A stretch of 64,000 bases of DNA from CAWATZ01 sp963784995 (GTDB lineage: Bacteria > Planctomycetota > Planctomycetia > Gemmatales > Gemmataceae). Shown in pieces: positions 28,269 through 37,304 of this stretch (its first letter is position 1; every line of letters starts with the position of its first letter). Below the pieces are notes generated by a model, which was not told where the DNA came from, did no database searches, and saw only the letters and a program-made list of their open reading frames with translations. A program made the position numbers and the translations under genes. Location: the NCBI GenBank assembly GCA_963784995.1, contig CAWATZ010000002.1, positions 868,001 to 932,000 on the forward strand. Direction: 5' to 3'.

Positions 28269-29738
28269 TCAGCAGCAGGACAGCCACCATGCTGACGCTC
28301 CCCGCCGTGGCCAGGCGTGGATGACGCCGGCACCACTTCCGCCAGCGATTCCGCAGACTCCGCTCGGCGCGTAGCACAGCGGCCGATCTTCCAGGAACCG
28401 CTGCAGGTCCTCGGCCAGATGCTCGGCTTGCTGATAGCGATCAGCCGGGTTCGGAGCGAGGCACTTGCCGAGGATGCTCTCGAGGTCCCAGGGAGCGTCG
28501 GGAAGGACTCGCCGCAGCGAAGGGGCTGCTTGACCCCGTTCGGTCGCCATCGCTTCGACCAGAAGGGGCAGCGGCGTGCAGCTGCCGTACGCTCCGAAGG
28601 GGCCCCGTCCGACCAGGGTCTCGAAGAGGACCACGCCCAGGGAGTAAATGTCCGCGCGATGATCGACCTGGCGAGCCACGGCCAGGTCGTTGGCCGCCAG
28701 GGAGCGCAGATGCTCCGGAGCCATGTAGTTGATGGTGCCGCCCAGGACGCCCTTGACCTGCTCACCCCGCGTCACCTGGGCCAGGTTGAAATCGAGCAGC
28801 ATTGGCTGGCCGTCGCTGCCCAGCAGGACGTTGGAGGGCTTGATGTCCCGGTGCAGCACGCCGCGGCTGTGGGAGTGCTGCAGCGCTTCCGCCAGTCGGG
28901 CCACGATCCACGCCGCCGCCTGGGGGTAAGAGTAGCCTCGCAGCAGGGTCAGCACCTTGGGATCGCCCGGGCTCGTCTGGCCGCTGCCGGGCTCGCTGGG
29001 GGGCACGGGCGCCTGAACGGCTTGCAGGGCGCGGACCAGCTCTTCTCCCGAACGAACGGCGATGCTTCCCACCCCGGCTTGCTTCAGGACCGCGGACAGG
29101 CTGTTGCCGCCGAAGTACGGCATGCAGAGCGTGCGCAGACCGGCCTTGCGGTTTTCATGCACCGAGTGAATGGGGACAATGTGCGTGTGCTGCAGCAGGG
29201 CCATCGTCTGGGGCTCGTCGCCCTCGACGTTGGACACCTTCAGCACCACCGGCCGGCAGGCCAGGTCGTCTTGCAGGGCCAGGAAAACCACGGCGAAAGA
29301 GCCCCGACCCAGCTCGTGGATCAGACGAAAGCCGAACAGGCTGTCTCCGACCTGGGGCAAGGAGAACGAGGTGCTGCTGCCCTCGGAGCCCAGGGACCTG
29401 TACTCCGAGTGCTGCCGGGCAAGGCTGGCCAGAGACTCCTCGTGTTCGGGGAAGCGGTCCTGATACTCCTGGAGGCTCGTATCGGGGTCCTGCTGCTGCC
29501 GGCGGCGATAGTCCTGATAAATCAGCCTGGCCGCGTCCTCGTCCGTCCTGGGGTCGGTGGGCCACTGGGCCAGCAGCTGCTCGGGCGTAACACCTTCCTG
29601 GTCCGGTGATCCGGGGTCAAGCTGGGCAAGGAGAGAGCGTTTCAGGGTGCGGATGCCGGCCACGTCGCGCCCCTCGCCGGCGAGCGCTGCCACGACGATC
29701 GTTGTTGGAGGGATTGGGACGTTGGATTGCAAGCTCAT
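28269..29738 (-). CDS. Ser/Thr protein kinase (DFN type), N-terminal part of broken gene
   Basis: The kinase domain lies at about residues 130-440. The glycine loop is LGRGSFAVVFLA, the ATP Lys is in VVLKVSN, the catalytic loop is LHRDIKPSNVLL, the metal-binding triplet is DFN in MLLDFNLAQ instead of DFG, and the APE region is NYMAPEHLRS. After FLEDRPLCYA the frame breaks near 28380. The expected RSLRNRWRKWCRRHPRL and a membrane helix (VAVLLLTTLGAALIGSWHLL) appear in another frame, and the TPR part follows in a third. Before the break the protein is complete. ATG 29738 follows GGGGAGCC and lies 19 bases past the stop of the large surface protein, so both are likely one operon. Confidence 0.85.
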   Translation of the reverse strand: MSLQSNVPIPPTTIVVAALAGEGRDVAGIRTLKRSLLAQLDPGSPDQEGVTPEQLLAQWPTDPRTDEDAARLIYQDYRRRQQQDPDTSLQEYQDRFPEHEESLASLARQHSEYRSLGSEGSSTSFSLPQVGDSLFGFRLIHELGRGSFAVVFLALQDDLACRPVVLKVSNVEGDEPQTMALLQHTHIVPIHSVHENRKAGLRTLCMPYFGGNSLSAVLKQAGVGSIAVRSGEELVRALQAVQAPVPPSEPGSGQTSPGDPKVLTLLRGYSYPQAAAWIVARLAEALQHSHSRGVLHRDIKPSNVLLGSDGQPMLLDFNLAQVTRGEQVKGVLGGTINYMAPEHLRSLAANDLAVARQVDHRADIYSLGVVLFETLVGRGPFGAYGSCTPLPLLVEAMATERGQAAPSLRRVLPDAPWDLESILGKCLAPNPADRYQQAEHLAEDLQRFLEDRPLCYAPSGVCGIAGGSGAGVIHAWPRRGASAWWLSCC

Positions 29739-29757
29739 TGCCAGGCTCCCCGGGCCA

Positions 29758-32700
29758 CTAGCCGATCAGATCAACGGGGCGTTTCTGCTCCGCTGGCTTT
29801 CGCCGGCTCAGGGAGCAGAGCAACTCCGCTGCATGGAAGGCCCTCTTACCGAGCAAGAACACCGCCAGGGCCGTGCTGACAAGGACACCCACCCAGGGGA
29901 ACGCACGGCCCGGCTGGCTGGTTCCGGAGCGGCCCGCATCATCTCCTGAGTTTGCTGGGGGGGGCTCTGCTGCTGCCAGCGGATAGGAAGCAGCAGAAGC
30001 CGCTCCTTCCTGCAAGGGGCCGCGCTTGACCAGGGCTTTCGGATCGCCGGGAAGCTCGTTCTGTACGTCAAGAGGCGGCACTGACAAGGCTTCCGCCTGA
30101 ATCGGACGTTGAGCCAGGGATTCCGGGCCCGGCAAGGGCTTGATCCAGCTGCTCCACGTGGCAAGCCACTTTTTCCCGGATGCCCAGAGAACGTTCACGG
30201 TCCCCAGTGTGGCATCCAGGGAAGGATCACCGAGTCCGGTGGTAACCACCACGAGCAAGGCAGAGAGGTCCTCCGAACCCGACAGGATCGAGTTGGCGGC
30301 AAGGGAGGCGGGGACGCTGGTCAGTCCCTTGACCTGCACGGCTGACGACGCGGTCGTCCCTGGAGCGGCGGCAAGGCTGGTCACACCGCCAAGAGGACCG
30401 GCTCGCAAGCTCAGGGCCAGATTGTCCAGGGCGGCCAGCGCGAACAGGTTGTTGCCGCTCGGAAGTTCCTGGCTGCCGGCAGGCGTGCTGCTCGTCAGGT
30501 GCGCAGCCGGGATCACGGACTCTGGTCCCAGAATGGGAGAAGCTGGCGGCGGATTGCTGGCCAGGCGAATCTGCAAGACCGGCGTCGCCCCGATGGACAG
30601 CGGTGGTGGATTGTCCTGCGTGAACAGCATCGTGATCTGGAGCTGATACGGGCCGGGCGACGGGTTGTCCGACGAGCCCCAGCTGATCTGGATGGTATAA
30701 GTACCTGGAACCAGATTGGCCGAAAACGAGGTCGGATCATTGCCGAACAGCGGCGTCACGGGCCCCAACGTCGTATTGGTGACCGTCAGCTGCAGGTTGC
30801 CGGCGGAAGTGTTGGGAGTGCCGGTGTCGGCGGGTGGACCGGTCAAGGTGATCTGGTATTGCTGCAGCTCCAGCTGCTGGAGCGTGTAGGTTTCGGTGGC
30901 GGGCATCGAGCCGGCCGGCGCAGCCGCCAGCGTGCCGGTCACGGTCACGCCGCTTTCCACTTCATGCGGGAACAGAACGCCCAGGTCCTCGGCCGTAATG
31001 GGGTAGCCGCCCGCGGGCAGCCCAGTGCGGTTCAGCGGATCGGCCGGGTTGTGGGGATCAGCGATGGTAAAGGGGACGACGCAGTCGCCGGAGGGATCGT
31101 TGCCGGCCAGGGGGGTGCCGCCGTGGCCGGCCAGGCCGCCGGCGCCCGAAAGGACCAACTGCGTGGGGCCGTTGGGCAGGCGATCGAGCAGCAAGAAGGT
31201 GGCCTGGTTGGTCGAGTAATCGTAGGACTCCAGCCTCGGATAATACGTCTGCCCGTCCGAGCCGAGGAAATAAACCCCGGAAACGGTATCGACCGCCGAG
31301 GCCGCGAAGGCCGCGTTGGCCAGGGGCACGACGTTCACGTAACTGTCGAAGTCAACGGTCAGCTGCGTTGGAGGAGACGTCAGCGTGGCAGATGCCTCGA
31401 TACTGGTGGACACGACGTGCGGTGCCGGGGCCGCGGGCTGCACCAGCAGATTGAGGACGTAGTTCCCGGTGGACGAACCATTCGCGCCGCTGTAACTCAC
31501 CGTGGGATCGAAAACGCCGTTCGTTCCCGGTGCGTTGCCGTTGAAGTCCGGCATGTTCCCCGCCGAAGACACAGCGACGTAATAGTCACCCGCGGTCAGT
31601 CCGACGTCTAACACCGGGTCGGTGAACAGCGGCTCGAACTGGCCATTGCTCGACAGGGTGGTGTTGCTCGTGCCTTCATTGGAGGCGAGAAACTGCAAGG
31701 GGTTGGCGGAGTCGCTCGGATCATAACGAAACAGACTGAGGGCCGGCTGCAGAGTCGAGCCGATGCGCCCGGCAAAGACCTCCGCCCCGAATTCATACTG
31801 GCCGGCGCCGCTGATCTGGAAGTTGTACGTATTAACCTGCGCAGCCGGGTTACTCAGGTTCGGGGAGGACGAGAACGGATTGTAGGCCGGATTGTCGCCG
31901 ATGGCGCCGGACGCCTGAACCAGTCCGGCTTGCGTGATGTCTCCCAGCGGGTATGCGGTCGCGGCCGTGTCGTGGGGGCCGGCGCTGCCGACGACCTCGA
32001 AGGAACTCGTGAAATCCTGACCTTCAGGATTGGCCGAGTTCTGACCGAGGTTGATGGTATCGGTGGGGTCCGTGATAACCGGATTGAAATTCGGGCCGGG
32101 GTTGCCTGCCAGAGTCAGCTGATAATAGCCTGGGCCCAGAGGAGCGGCGAGCTGCAGCTGCAGCTCCATGATGTCGGGGGCGTAGTTGAAGCCATTGAGA
32201 AACACCGGGGCATCGTCGCCGTCGCCGAACTGGCCTGTTGGATTGAAGGTCAGCTGAACGCTTGGCGGCGGGTCGGCCGGGTAGCTGCTTCCCGGCTGCA
32301 GCAGCGACACCGTTGTCGGGTCGATGGGACTGCTGAAATCGACAGCGATGGCCAGCGGCGAGCCCGTCAGGACCGGAACACTGTTAGGATCGGTCGCCAG
32401 TCCTGGATCGACCGCCAGGACGGCTGGCCCATCCGCCGGCTGGATCGGCAGCGGCTGGGCCGTGACCAGCAGCTGGTAATCCCCCGTGCTGCCGGCGTAG
32501 CCGCTGTCCGCCAGGTACGGATTGAAATACTCGTCGCCGGCGCCGCTCACGGCCACGTAATAGGTTCCCGCGGCGAGCTGCCGCTCGATCGAGCCCGGCG
32601 TTGTGGCGGACGTGGTTTCAACCTGGTCCAGCATGCGGTACTGCTGCGGCTCGAACGGCGGCGCCGTATCACTCAGGGAATAGAACGGGTTGAATGCCTC

Positions 32701-33078
32701 GGTCTGGAACAGCGAGACCACGCTGTTCAGGTGAGTCCCTCCGGCAACGTCAAAGCTGGCCAGCTGCACGTCGCTTGCCTGGTCCAGCGTGAAGCTGTAC
32801 CAGTTAACTCCACCACCGCCGACGCTGTTGACGATGCTCCCAGCTGCGCCGGCCGCCTGCGCCGGAGTGTCGGTCCCTGGATTGTAGACAAAGTTCAGTG
32901 TCTGGGCCACGTCCAGCGTGGCGATGGCCGGTTGAGATGGTTGCGCGACCACCCAGTCCGGCCAAACCGGGGCGCTAAGCAGCAGACGATCTTCCAGGAT
33001 TTCCAGCATGGGGCGGAAACGGAGCTGCCTCCGAATCTGGTGCTGGCGCGGCCACCCAGGAGCTGTTTGGTGTCGCAT
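29758..33078 (-). CDS. Large LEDR-type surface protein with beta domains and C-terminal anchor
   Basis: A 1106-residue protein. It begins with a basic stretch and then LEILEDRLLLSA, the planctomycete N-terminal motif of exported surface proteins. Several beta-sandwich units follow that resemble pre-peptidase C-terminal (PPC) domains, with repeated patterns such as GTYYVAVSGAGDEYFNPYL and GDYYVAVSSAGNMPDFNG. Near the C-terminus a helix (PWVGVLVSTALAVFLLGKRA) precedes a basic tail, a plausible anchor. No catalytic motif is seen; an adhesive or structural role is likely. No clear ribosome binding site precedes ATG 33078. It is divergent from the riboswitch-controlled protease gene, and the kinase gene follows it. 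Confidence 0.82.
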   Translation of the reverse strand: MRHQTAPGWPRQHQIRRQLRFRPMLEILEDRLLLSAPVWPDWVVAQPSQPAIATLDVAQTLNFVYNPGTDTPAQAAGAAGSIVNSVGGGGVNWYSFTLDQASDVQLASFDVAGGTHLNSVVSLFQTEAFNPFYSLSDTAPPFEPQQYRMLDQVETTSATTPGSIERQLAAGTYYVAVSGAGDEYFNPYLADSGYAGSTGDYQLLVTAQPLPIQPADGPAVLAVDPGLATDPNSVPVLTGSPLAIAVDFSSPIDPTTVSLLQPGSSYPADPPPSVQLTFNPTGQFGDGDDAPVFLNGFNYAPDIMELQLQLAAPLGPGYYQLTLAGNPGPNFNPVITDPTDTINLGQNSANPEGQDFTSSFEVVGSAGPHDTAATAYPLGDITQAGLVQASGAIGDNPAYNPFSSSPNLSNPAAQVNTYNFQISGAGQYEFGAEVFAGRIGSTLQPALSLFRYDPSDSANPLQFLASNEGTSNTTLSSNGQFEPLFTDPVLDVGLTAGDYYVAVSSAGNMPDFNGNAPGTNGVFDPTVSYSGANGSSTGNYVLNLLVQPAAPAPHVVSTSIEASATLTSPPTQLTVDFDSYVNVVPLANAAFAASAVDTVSGVYFLGSDGQTYYPRLESYDYSTNQATFLLLDRLPNGPTQLVLSGAGGLAGHGGTPLAGNDPSGDCVVPFTIADPHNPADPLNRTGLPAGGYPITAEDLGVLFPHEVESGVTVTGTLAAAPAGSMPATETYTLQQLELQQYQITLTGPPADTGTPNTSAGNLQLTVTNTTLGPVTPLFGNDPTSFSANLVPGTYTIQISWGSSDNPSPGPYQLQITMLFTQDNPPPLSIGATPVLQIRLASNPPPASPILGPESVIPAAHLTSSTPAGSQELPSGNNLFALAALDNLALSLRAGPLGGVTSLAAAPGTTASSAVQVKGLTSVPASLAANSILSGSEDLSALLVVVTTGLGDPSLDATLGTVNVLWASGKKWLATWSSWIKPLPGPESLAQRPIQAEALSVPPLDVQNELPGDPKALVKRGPLQEGAASAASYPLAAAEPPPANSGDDAGRSGTSQPGRAFPWVGVLVSTALAVFLLGKRAFHAAELLCSLSRRKPAEQKRPVDLIG

Positions 33079-33210
33079 GAATTTTGAGCAACTGTCTTAG
33101 AGACAGGTCCTTGGGTCTGATTAACGGGCAATCAGCCAACGGAGAGTATCCAACCATATGCCGGAACGAGGCCAAAGGCAACCCCTTCACAGCGTCACTT
33201 TTTTTTAGAC

Positions 33211-33239
33211 TTGACAGCGGACAACTGGTGATCTACTGT
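33211..33239 (+). promoter_or_regulatory. Sigma-70 promoter for the riboswitch-protease transcript
   Basis: TTGACA (33211-33216) and TACTGT (33234-33239) are spaced by exactly 17 bases. Transcription would start near 33246, giving a leader of about 260 bases that contains the c-di-GMP riboswitch. The leader also has a CCCAGGG-TAAA-CCCTGGG hairpin ahead of the aptamer. Confidence 0.7.
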
Positions 33240-33339
33240 TAGAAACAACACGGGCATCCCACCCGTCCCAGGGTAAACCCTGGGATCGGCCTCCCCCCGC
33301 ACCGAGCTGGCATTTCCCTCAACGAAGCCGCTCACCCAA

Positions 33340-33437
33340 TCCTCGAAACGGCAAACCCATCGAAAGATGGCGACGCAAAGCCATGGACCTAACGCAGCTC
33401 CCAGGGAGCTGTCACGGTTGCCAGGCCGCCGAAAGGG
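33340..33437 (+). ncRNA. Cyclic di-GMP-I (GEMM-I) riboswitch
   Basis: The leader carries the class I c-di-GMP aptamer landmarks in order. First is GGCAAACC at the P1 junction, then the P2 hairpin with GAAA tetraloop (CCATCGAAAGATGG). Next comes GACGCAAAGCCATGGACCTA with the conserved ACGCAAAGCC. A P3 arm is closed by CAGCTCCCAGGGAGCTG. The 3' strand is ACGGTTGCCAGGCCGCCGAAA minus its last base here, the tetraloop-receptor and P1-closing part. All match the known consensus (compare Vibrio Vc2) in order and spacing. An ATG inside AAAGCCATGG (33383) is part of the aptamer and not a start codon. The expression platform is probably the region 33441-33500, which includes a TACTGCT/AGCAGTA hairpin just before the ribosome binding site GAGGAG (33495-33500). 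Whether it turns expression on or off is not readable. Confidence 0.93.
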
Positions 33438-33508
33438 TTCCTACTGTCTTACTGCTACGGCAGCAGTATCCCATGGTTCGCACCTGGACACGTAGAGGAG
33501 CCCCCAAC

Positions 33509-35053
33509 GTGAGCTGGTCATCCCGTTTCGTTTCTCTTTTCCGGTTAGCCGGCAACAAGCAAAGCAAATCGACAAAGCGAGCGGCGGTCGCCCTCGAACA
33601 GCTCGAGGAGCGGCTGGTGCCTTACTCAGTGTCAGGCGGCGCCTGGCAGAATCAGCAACTGATCACCATCAGCTTCGTGCCCGACGGCACGCAGCTGAGT
33701 ACGGCCTCCGGTTCCACGATCACCAGCAACCTGTTCAGCACTTTCGACGCCAAGTTCGGCTCGCCGGCGGCCTGGGAGAACATCATCCTCAAGGCGGCCC
33801 AGGTGTGGGCGCAGCAGACCAACCTCAACTTCACCGTCGTCGCCGACGACGGCGCACCCAGCGGCTCGGGCAACTACGAGCAGGGCGACCCCGGTTTCGG
33901 CGACATCCGCATCGGCGGCTATGCCTTCGGCAACTCCACCCTGGCCAATACCTGCTACCCGCCCCAGGTCGATAACTATTCCATCGCCGGCGACGTGGCC
34001 TTCAACACGGGCCAGACCTTCAACATCGGCTCGACCTACGACCTGTTCACCGTCGCCGCTCATGAGATCGGTCATGCGTTGGGGCTGGGGGAAAGCAGCG
34101 CCAGCACCAGTTCGGTCATGTATGCCAGCTACACGGGGATCAAGAACGCCCTGACCAGCGACGACATTGCCGGCATCCGCAACGTTTACAGCAACAACAC
34201 CGCCCGCAGCTCCGACGGCGTTGGCCAGTCCGCTTCGGCGGCGACGAACGTGAACGCGCTCATCAGTTCTTCGCTGACTGCCCTCGACCCCAACCTGGAC
34301 CTGGCCGCCACCTCCCAGACAGACTGGTTCACCTTCACCGCTCCGTCCGGGAGCAGCAGCTCGATGACGGTCCAGGTGCAGAGCCAGGGACTGAGCTTGC
34401 TCACGCCCAAGGTGACCGTCTACGCTTCCAACGGCACCACGGTCCTGGGCAGCACCAACGGACTGAACAAGTATCAGGGCTCGACCCTGGACGTGAAGGT
34501 CAGTGGGGTGACAGCAGGCGAAAAGTTTTACGTCAAGGTGCAGGGGGCCGATACGACCGCGTTCAGCACGGGTGATTACGCCCTGGGATTAAACTTCGGC
34601 TCCGGGACGACGCCGGTGGAAGCCTCGCCCAGCGTGGAGGTTGCGGCGGGCAACCCCCGCACGGGCGGCGGCGGCGTCGCCGACGACCACGCCGCCGGCG
34701 ACAGCTACCTCGACAGTGTGCCGGTCATCACCGGCATCACACCGGACAACGGCACGAGCAGCTCCGACAACATTACCAACACGCCCAGCATCGCCCTGGT
34801 CGGCTCCGCCCCGGCCGGCAACGTCGTGGAGATCTACCAGCAGACCAGCAACGGCCTGCAATACGTCGGCGCTACCCAGGTCAACAATCAGAACCAGTGG
34901 AGCTGGACCTACACGGGCGCCCCGCTGACTTCCGGAGATTACACGTTCTACGCCGCGGCGGTCGATAACTATTCCGGCATCCAGAGCAACCTGTCCTCTC
35001 CGGGCCAGGTGATCATTGACACTTCGACGCCCAGCGCGCAACTGTCTCGGTAA
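33509..35053 (+). CDS. Matrixin-like surface metalloprotease, first segment
   Basis: GTG 33509 is chosen because GAGGAG lies 8 bases upstream and all earlier in-frame starts fall in the riboswitch leader. The protein begins MSWSSRFVSLFRLAGN and has LEQLEERLVP at about residue 30, the planctomycete export motif. A zinc metalloprotease domain follows, with the metal site AAHEIGHALGLGESSAS and the Met-turn SSVMYASYTG. This is the HExxHxxGxx pattern of matrixins, though the third ligand position reads E or S rather than H. A PPC-like domain follows (about 240-340), then the first Ig-like unit. The frame stops at 35053 after AQLS, but the protein continues in another frame from about 35044. Likely role: c-di-GMP-controlled remodelling of the cell surface. 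Confidence 0.88.
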   Translation: MSWSSRFVSLFRLAGNKQSKSTKRAAVALEQLEERLVPYSVSGGAWQNQQLITISFVPDGTQLSTASGSTITSNLFSTFDAKFGSPAAWENIILKAAQVWAQQTNLNFTVVADDGAPSGSGNYEQGDPGFGDIRIGGYAFGNSTLANTCYPPQVDNYSIAGDVAFNTGQTFNIGSTYDLFTVAAHEIGHALGLGESSASTSSVMYASYTGIKNALTSDDIAGIRNVYSNNTARSSDGVGQSASAATNVNALISSSLTALDPNLDLAATSQTDWFTFTAPSGSSSSMTVQVQSQGLSLLTPKVTVYASNGTTVLGSTNGLNKYQGSTLDVKVSGVTAGEKFYVKVQGADTTAFSTGDYALGLNFGSGTTPVEASPSVEVAAGNPRTGGGGVADDHAAGDSYLDSVPVITGITPDNGTSSSDNITNTPSIALVGSAPAGNVVEIYQQTSNGLQYVGATQVNNQNQWSWTYTGAPLTSGDYTFYAAAVDNYSGIQSNLSSPGQVIIDTSTPSAQLSR

Positions 35054-36604
35054 ACGACCCTGCCACCGGTGCGCCGCTGGTCTTCAGTAACGTCACGACG
35101 CCTGTCGTGTCCGGGACGGCGGGCAGAAACGACGCCATCTCGGTCTACGTGGACGGCAAGCTGGTGGTCGCGCAGTCGGGCGCCGCTTACTCGACCACGG
35201 CGGACAGCACGGGGAGCTGGAGTTTCACCCTGCCCAGCGCCCTGTCCAGCGGCGTCCATACGGTCACGGCTACCAGTATGACGGTGGCCGGCACCACCGG
35301 GCCGGCGTCCACACCTTACGTGTTCCTGGTCACCTCGTCGGCGGTCAACACGCCCGTGATTCTGGGCATTGCGCCGGATACCGGCTCCGCTCCCACCGTC
35401 TTCGCCAACGTCGCCAACACCAGCACGATCAGCATTGGCGGCCTCGCCGACGCCAACGCGACGGTAAACCTGTATCAGTCCAGCGGCGGCTCCCCCATCT
35501 TCCTCGGCTCGGTCGTCGCGGACAACACCGGCCACTTCTTCTACGACGATGACTCCGCGCCGCTGAGCGCGGGAACCTACTCGTTCAGCGCCAACGAGGT
35601 TGTCGCCGCGGGCACCAGCCCGACCTCGCAAGGCTTCAGCGCCACCATCGACCTTTCGACGCCAGCCACGCCGGCCATCACCGGGTTGCAGGCCGCCAGC
35701 AGTCCCGGCAACGGCATGCCCCCGGTGGCCCCACCGTCGCAGACCCTCCTCGGCACGGCGCCGGTGGGCGACACGGTCAACGTGTTCCTCAACGGCCAGC
35801 AGGTCGGCAGCACCACGGCCGACGCGCAGGGCAACTGGAGCTTCAGCTTCGCCGGCCTGGCGCTGCAGTCGGGCAGCAACAACGCCTTCACCGTCCAGGC
35901 CGTCGATGCGGGGGGCAACGTCGAGCGCGATCTCCCCGGCGTTCAACGTCGCCGGCTACGCGGCTCCCGCCAGTCCCACTGTGACCGCCCTCAGCCCGGC
36001 CTACAGCGGCTACTCGACCGGACTGACCACCACGCCAAACGCCGGCAACCTGGCCGCCTGCTACACCAACTCGCCGACGCCGACCATTTCCGGCACTGCT
36101 CCGGCCAACAGTTACGTCGAGCTGTTCAACAACACGACGTACGTCGGGTACACCACCGCCAACAGCAGCGGCAACTGGTCCTTTACCACGCCACACCTGC
36201 AAGACGGCATCTACAACTTCACCGCGGTCGCGGTCGCCGGCAATGGCGTGGCCAGCGCCAGCTCAAACGCCATCCGGTTCATCGTCAGCACGCAACCGCC
36301 CAATCCGCCCACCATCCAGAGCGCCTTGGCCAGCGTCACGAACGGCCGGCAAATCATCCTCTCCGGCACGGCTGACCCCGGCACCACCATCAACGTCTAC
36401 GCGGGAGGCAGCAGACCGGTCGGGACAGCCAAGGTGAACAGTGCCGGGAGCTGGACGTTTACCTACACCGAGAATGCACTGCTCCTGAGCATCATAAACT
36501 TCAAGGTGACTGAAACCAACCTGGCGGGCAACACCAGCCAGGCGAGCCAGGAAACGGCCGTCAACGTCAACCTGCTGCTCCTGGGTCTCACGCTTCAGCT
36601 GTAG
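35047..36604 (+). CDS. Ig-like repeat region continuing the matrixin-like protein (frame breaks)
   Basis: This is the continuation of the protease gene, about 510 residues. It starts SVNDPATGAPLVFSNVTTPV and has about five bacterial Ig-like units with the recurring pattern ISVYVDGKLV, GSWSFTLP, SGVHTVTA, as in VNVFLNGQQVGSTTADAQGN. A second frame break near 35925 moves the reading from AVDAGGNV to AISPAFNVAGYAAPASP, and the last frame ends at 36604. Ig-like tandem repeats usually form a stalk that displays an enzyme or adhesin away from the cell. Both breaks need one base each, so the full product of about 1030 residues may be intact in the real genome. A terminator-like hairpin follows. Confidence 0.75.
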
Positions 36605-36610
36605 GAGAGA

Positions 36611-36649
36611 CAGAGGCGAGCGCGGTCTGCGGACCTTCGCTCGCCTCTG
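36611..36649 (+). terminator. Hairpin terminator candidate after the protease gene
   Basis: CAGAGGCGAGCG (36611-36622) pairs perfectly with CGCTCGCCTCTG (36638-36649), 7 bases past the TAG stop, followed by GGTTTGCTT. The U tract is weak. Confidence 0.55.
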
Positions 36650-36664
36650 GGTTTGCTTGGAGGC

Positions 36665-36754
36665 ACGAACAGAAGGGCGAGCGGCGCGGCGTCAGCCCGC
36701 CGGTGAAGGTATCACCGGCGGGCTGACGCCGCGCCGCTCGCCTTGCTGTTCGTG
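36665..36754. repeat. Inverted repeat, GGCGAGCGGCGCGGCGTCAG family, copy 1
   Basis: The inner arms 36676-36706 and 36712-36742 are exact reverse complements (31 bp, 5-base loop). Outer arms of about 11 bases pair imperfectly (ACGAACAG and CTGTTCGT). The arm sequence is the same as at 55648-55717, and the right flank CTGTTCGTGG is also shared. Confidence 0.9.
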
Positions 36755-36791
36755 GTCTTCACTTGATTGGGATCGCTGGCGTGAGGAAGAG

Positions 36792-37178
36792 TTACTGCTT
36801 GTGTTCCGCAACCCAATCGAGCGGTCCGCTGCACCAGGCGCGCAATTCGGGATCAGTCAGCCGCCTGAGCAATTCGCAGCCGGTAAACCAGAACGTCTCG
36901 ACCTGCTTGGCCTGGATGATGCGCGCCTGAAGCGGACAGGCGCCGGGCAGATCCCACGCATGAATGGCCAGCACCGTCCCTTCCGGTAACCGAACTGGTA
37001 AGGTGAGCGCGATGCCCGTGGCGGAAACGTTGCAGGCGACACACCGCCATGCTTGAGGATCAGGATTCTTGATGGGATGCACGAAGCATCGCTGCAAGAT
37101 TGGCCGACGCACCACAGTCCGCATCTCGATGCGGAAAGACCTGGCTTCCTGCTCCGCAGAACCCGAGCGTCTGGACAT
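36792..37178 (-). CDS. PilZ-domain protein, candidate c-di-GMP receptor
   Basis: A 128-residue protein that is essentially one PilZ domain. The N-terminal arginine cluster is VVRRPILQRCFVHP and the second motif is NVSATGIALTLPV, which fits the (D/N)xSxxG signature. Beta strands follow (TVLAIHAWDL, ARIIQAKQVETFWFTGCEL). The arginine motif is RPILQR rather than strict RxxxR, so c-di-GMP binding is likely but not certain. ATG 37178 has a weak GAGG upstream; a TTG start at 37193 is possible. It is convergent with the riboswitch-controlled protease gene, which makes a shared c-di-GMP theme in this part of the window. Confidence 0.75.
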   Translation of the reverse strand: MSRRSGSAEQEARSFRIEMRTVVRRPILQRCFVHPIKNPDPQAWRCVACNVSATGIALTLPVRLPEGTVLAIHAWDLPGACPLQARIIQAKQVETFWFTGCELLRRLTDPELRAWCSGPLDWVAEHKQ

Positions 37179-37304
37179 GATCGCCTCGCTCAAAGGGGTG
37201 AATCGGCAAGTCCCTCGGAACGCAAGGAGTGGGGACTGCGAAAAGATAGGTCATCCCCTGTGGGCGGTCAACCAGGTGATTGTGCTGCGGTGGAGTTATT
37301 GCGA

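Noticed and set aside
33199..33206. T8 run as an intrinsic terminator
   Set aside because: No stem precedes it on either strand; it lies just upstream of the promoter at 33211.
33383..33508. Upstream start codons of the matrixin-like protein (ATG 33383 and 33473)
   Set aside because: ATG 33383 is inside the riboswitch core and 33473 has no ribosome binding site; GTG 33509 has GAGGAG at 8 bases.
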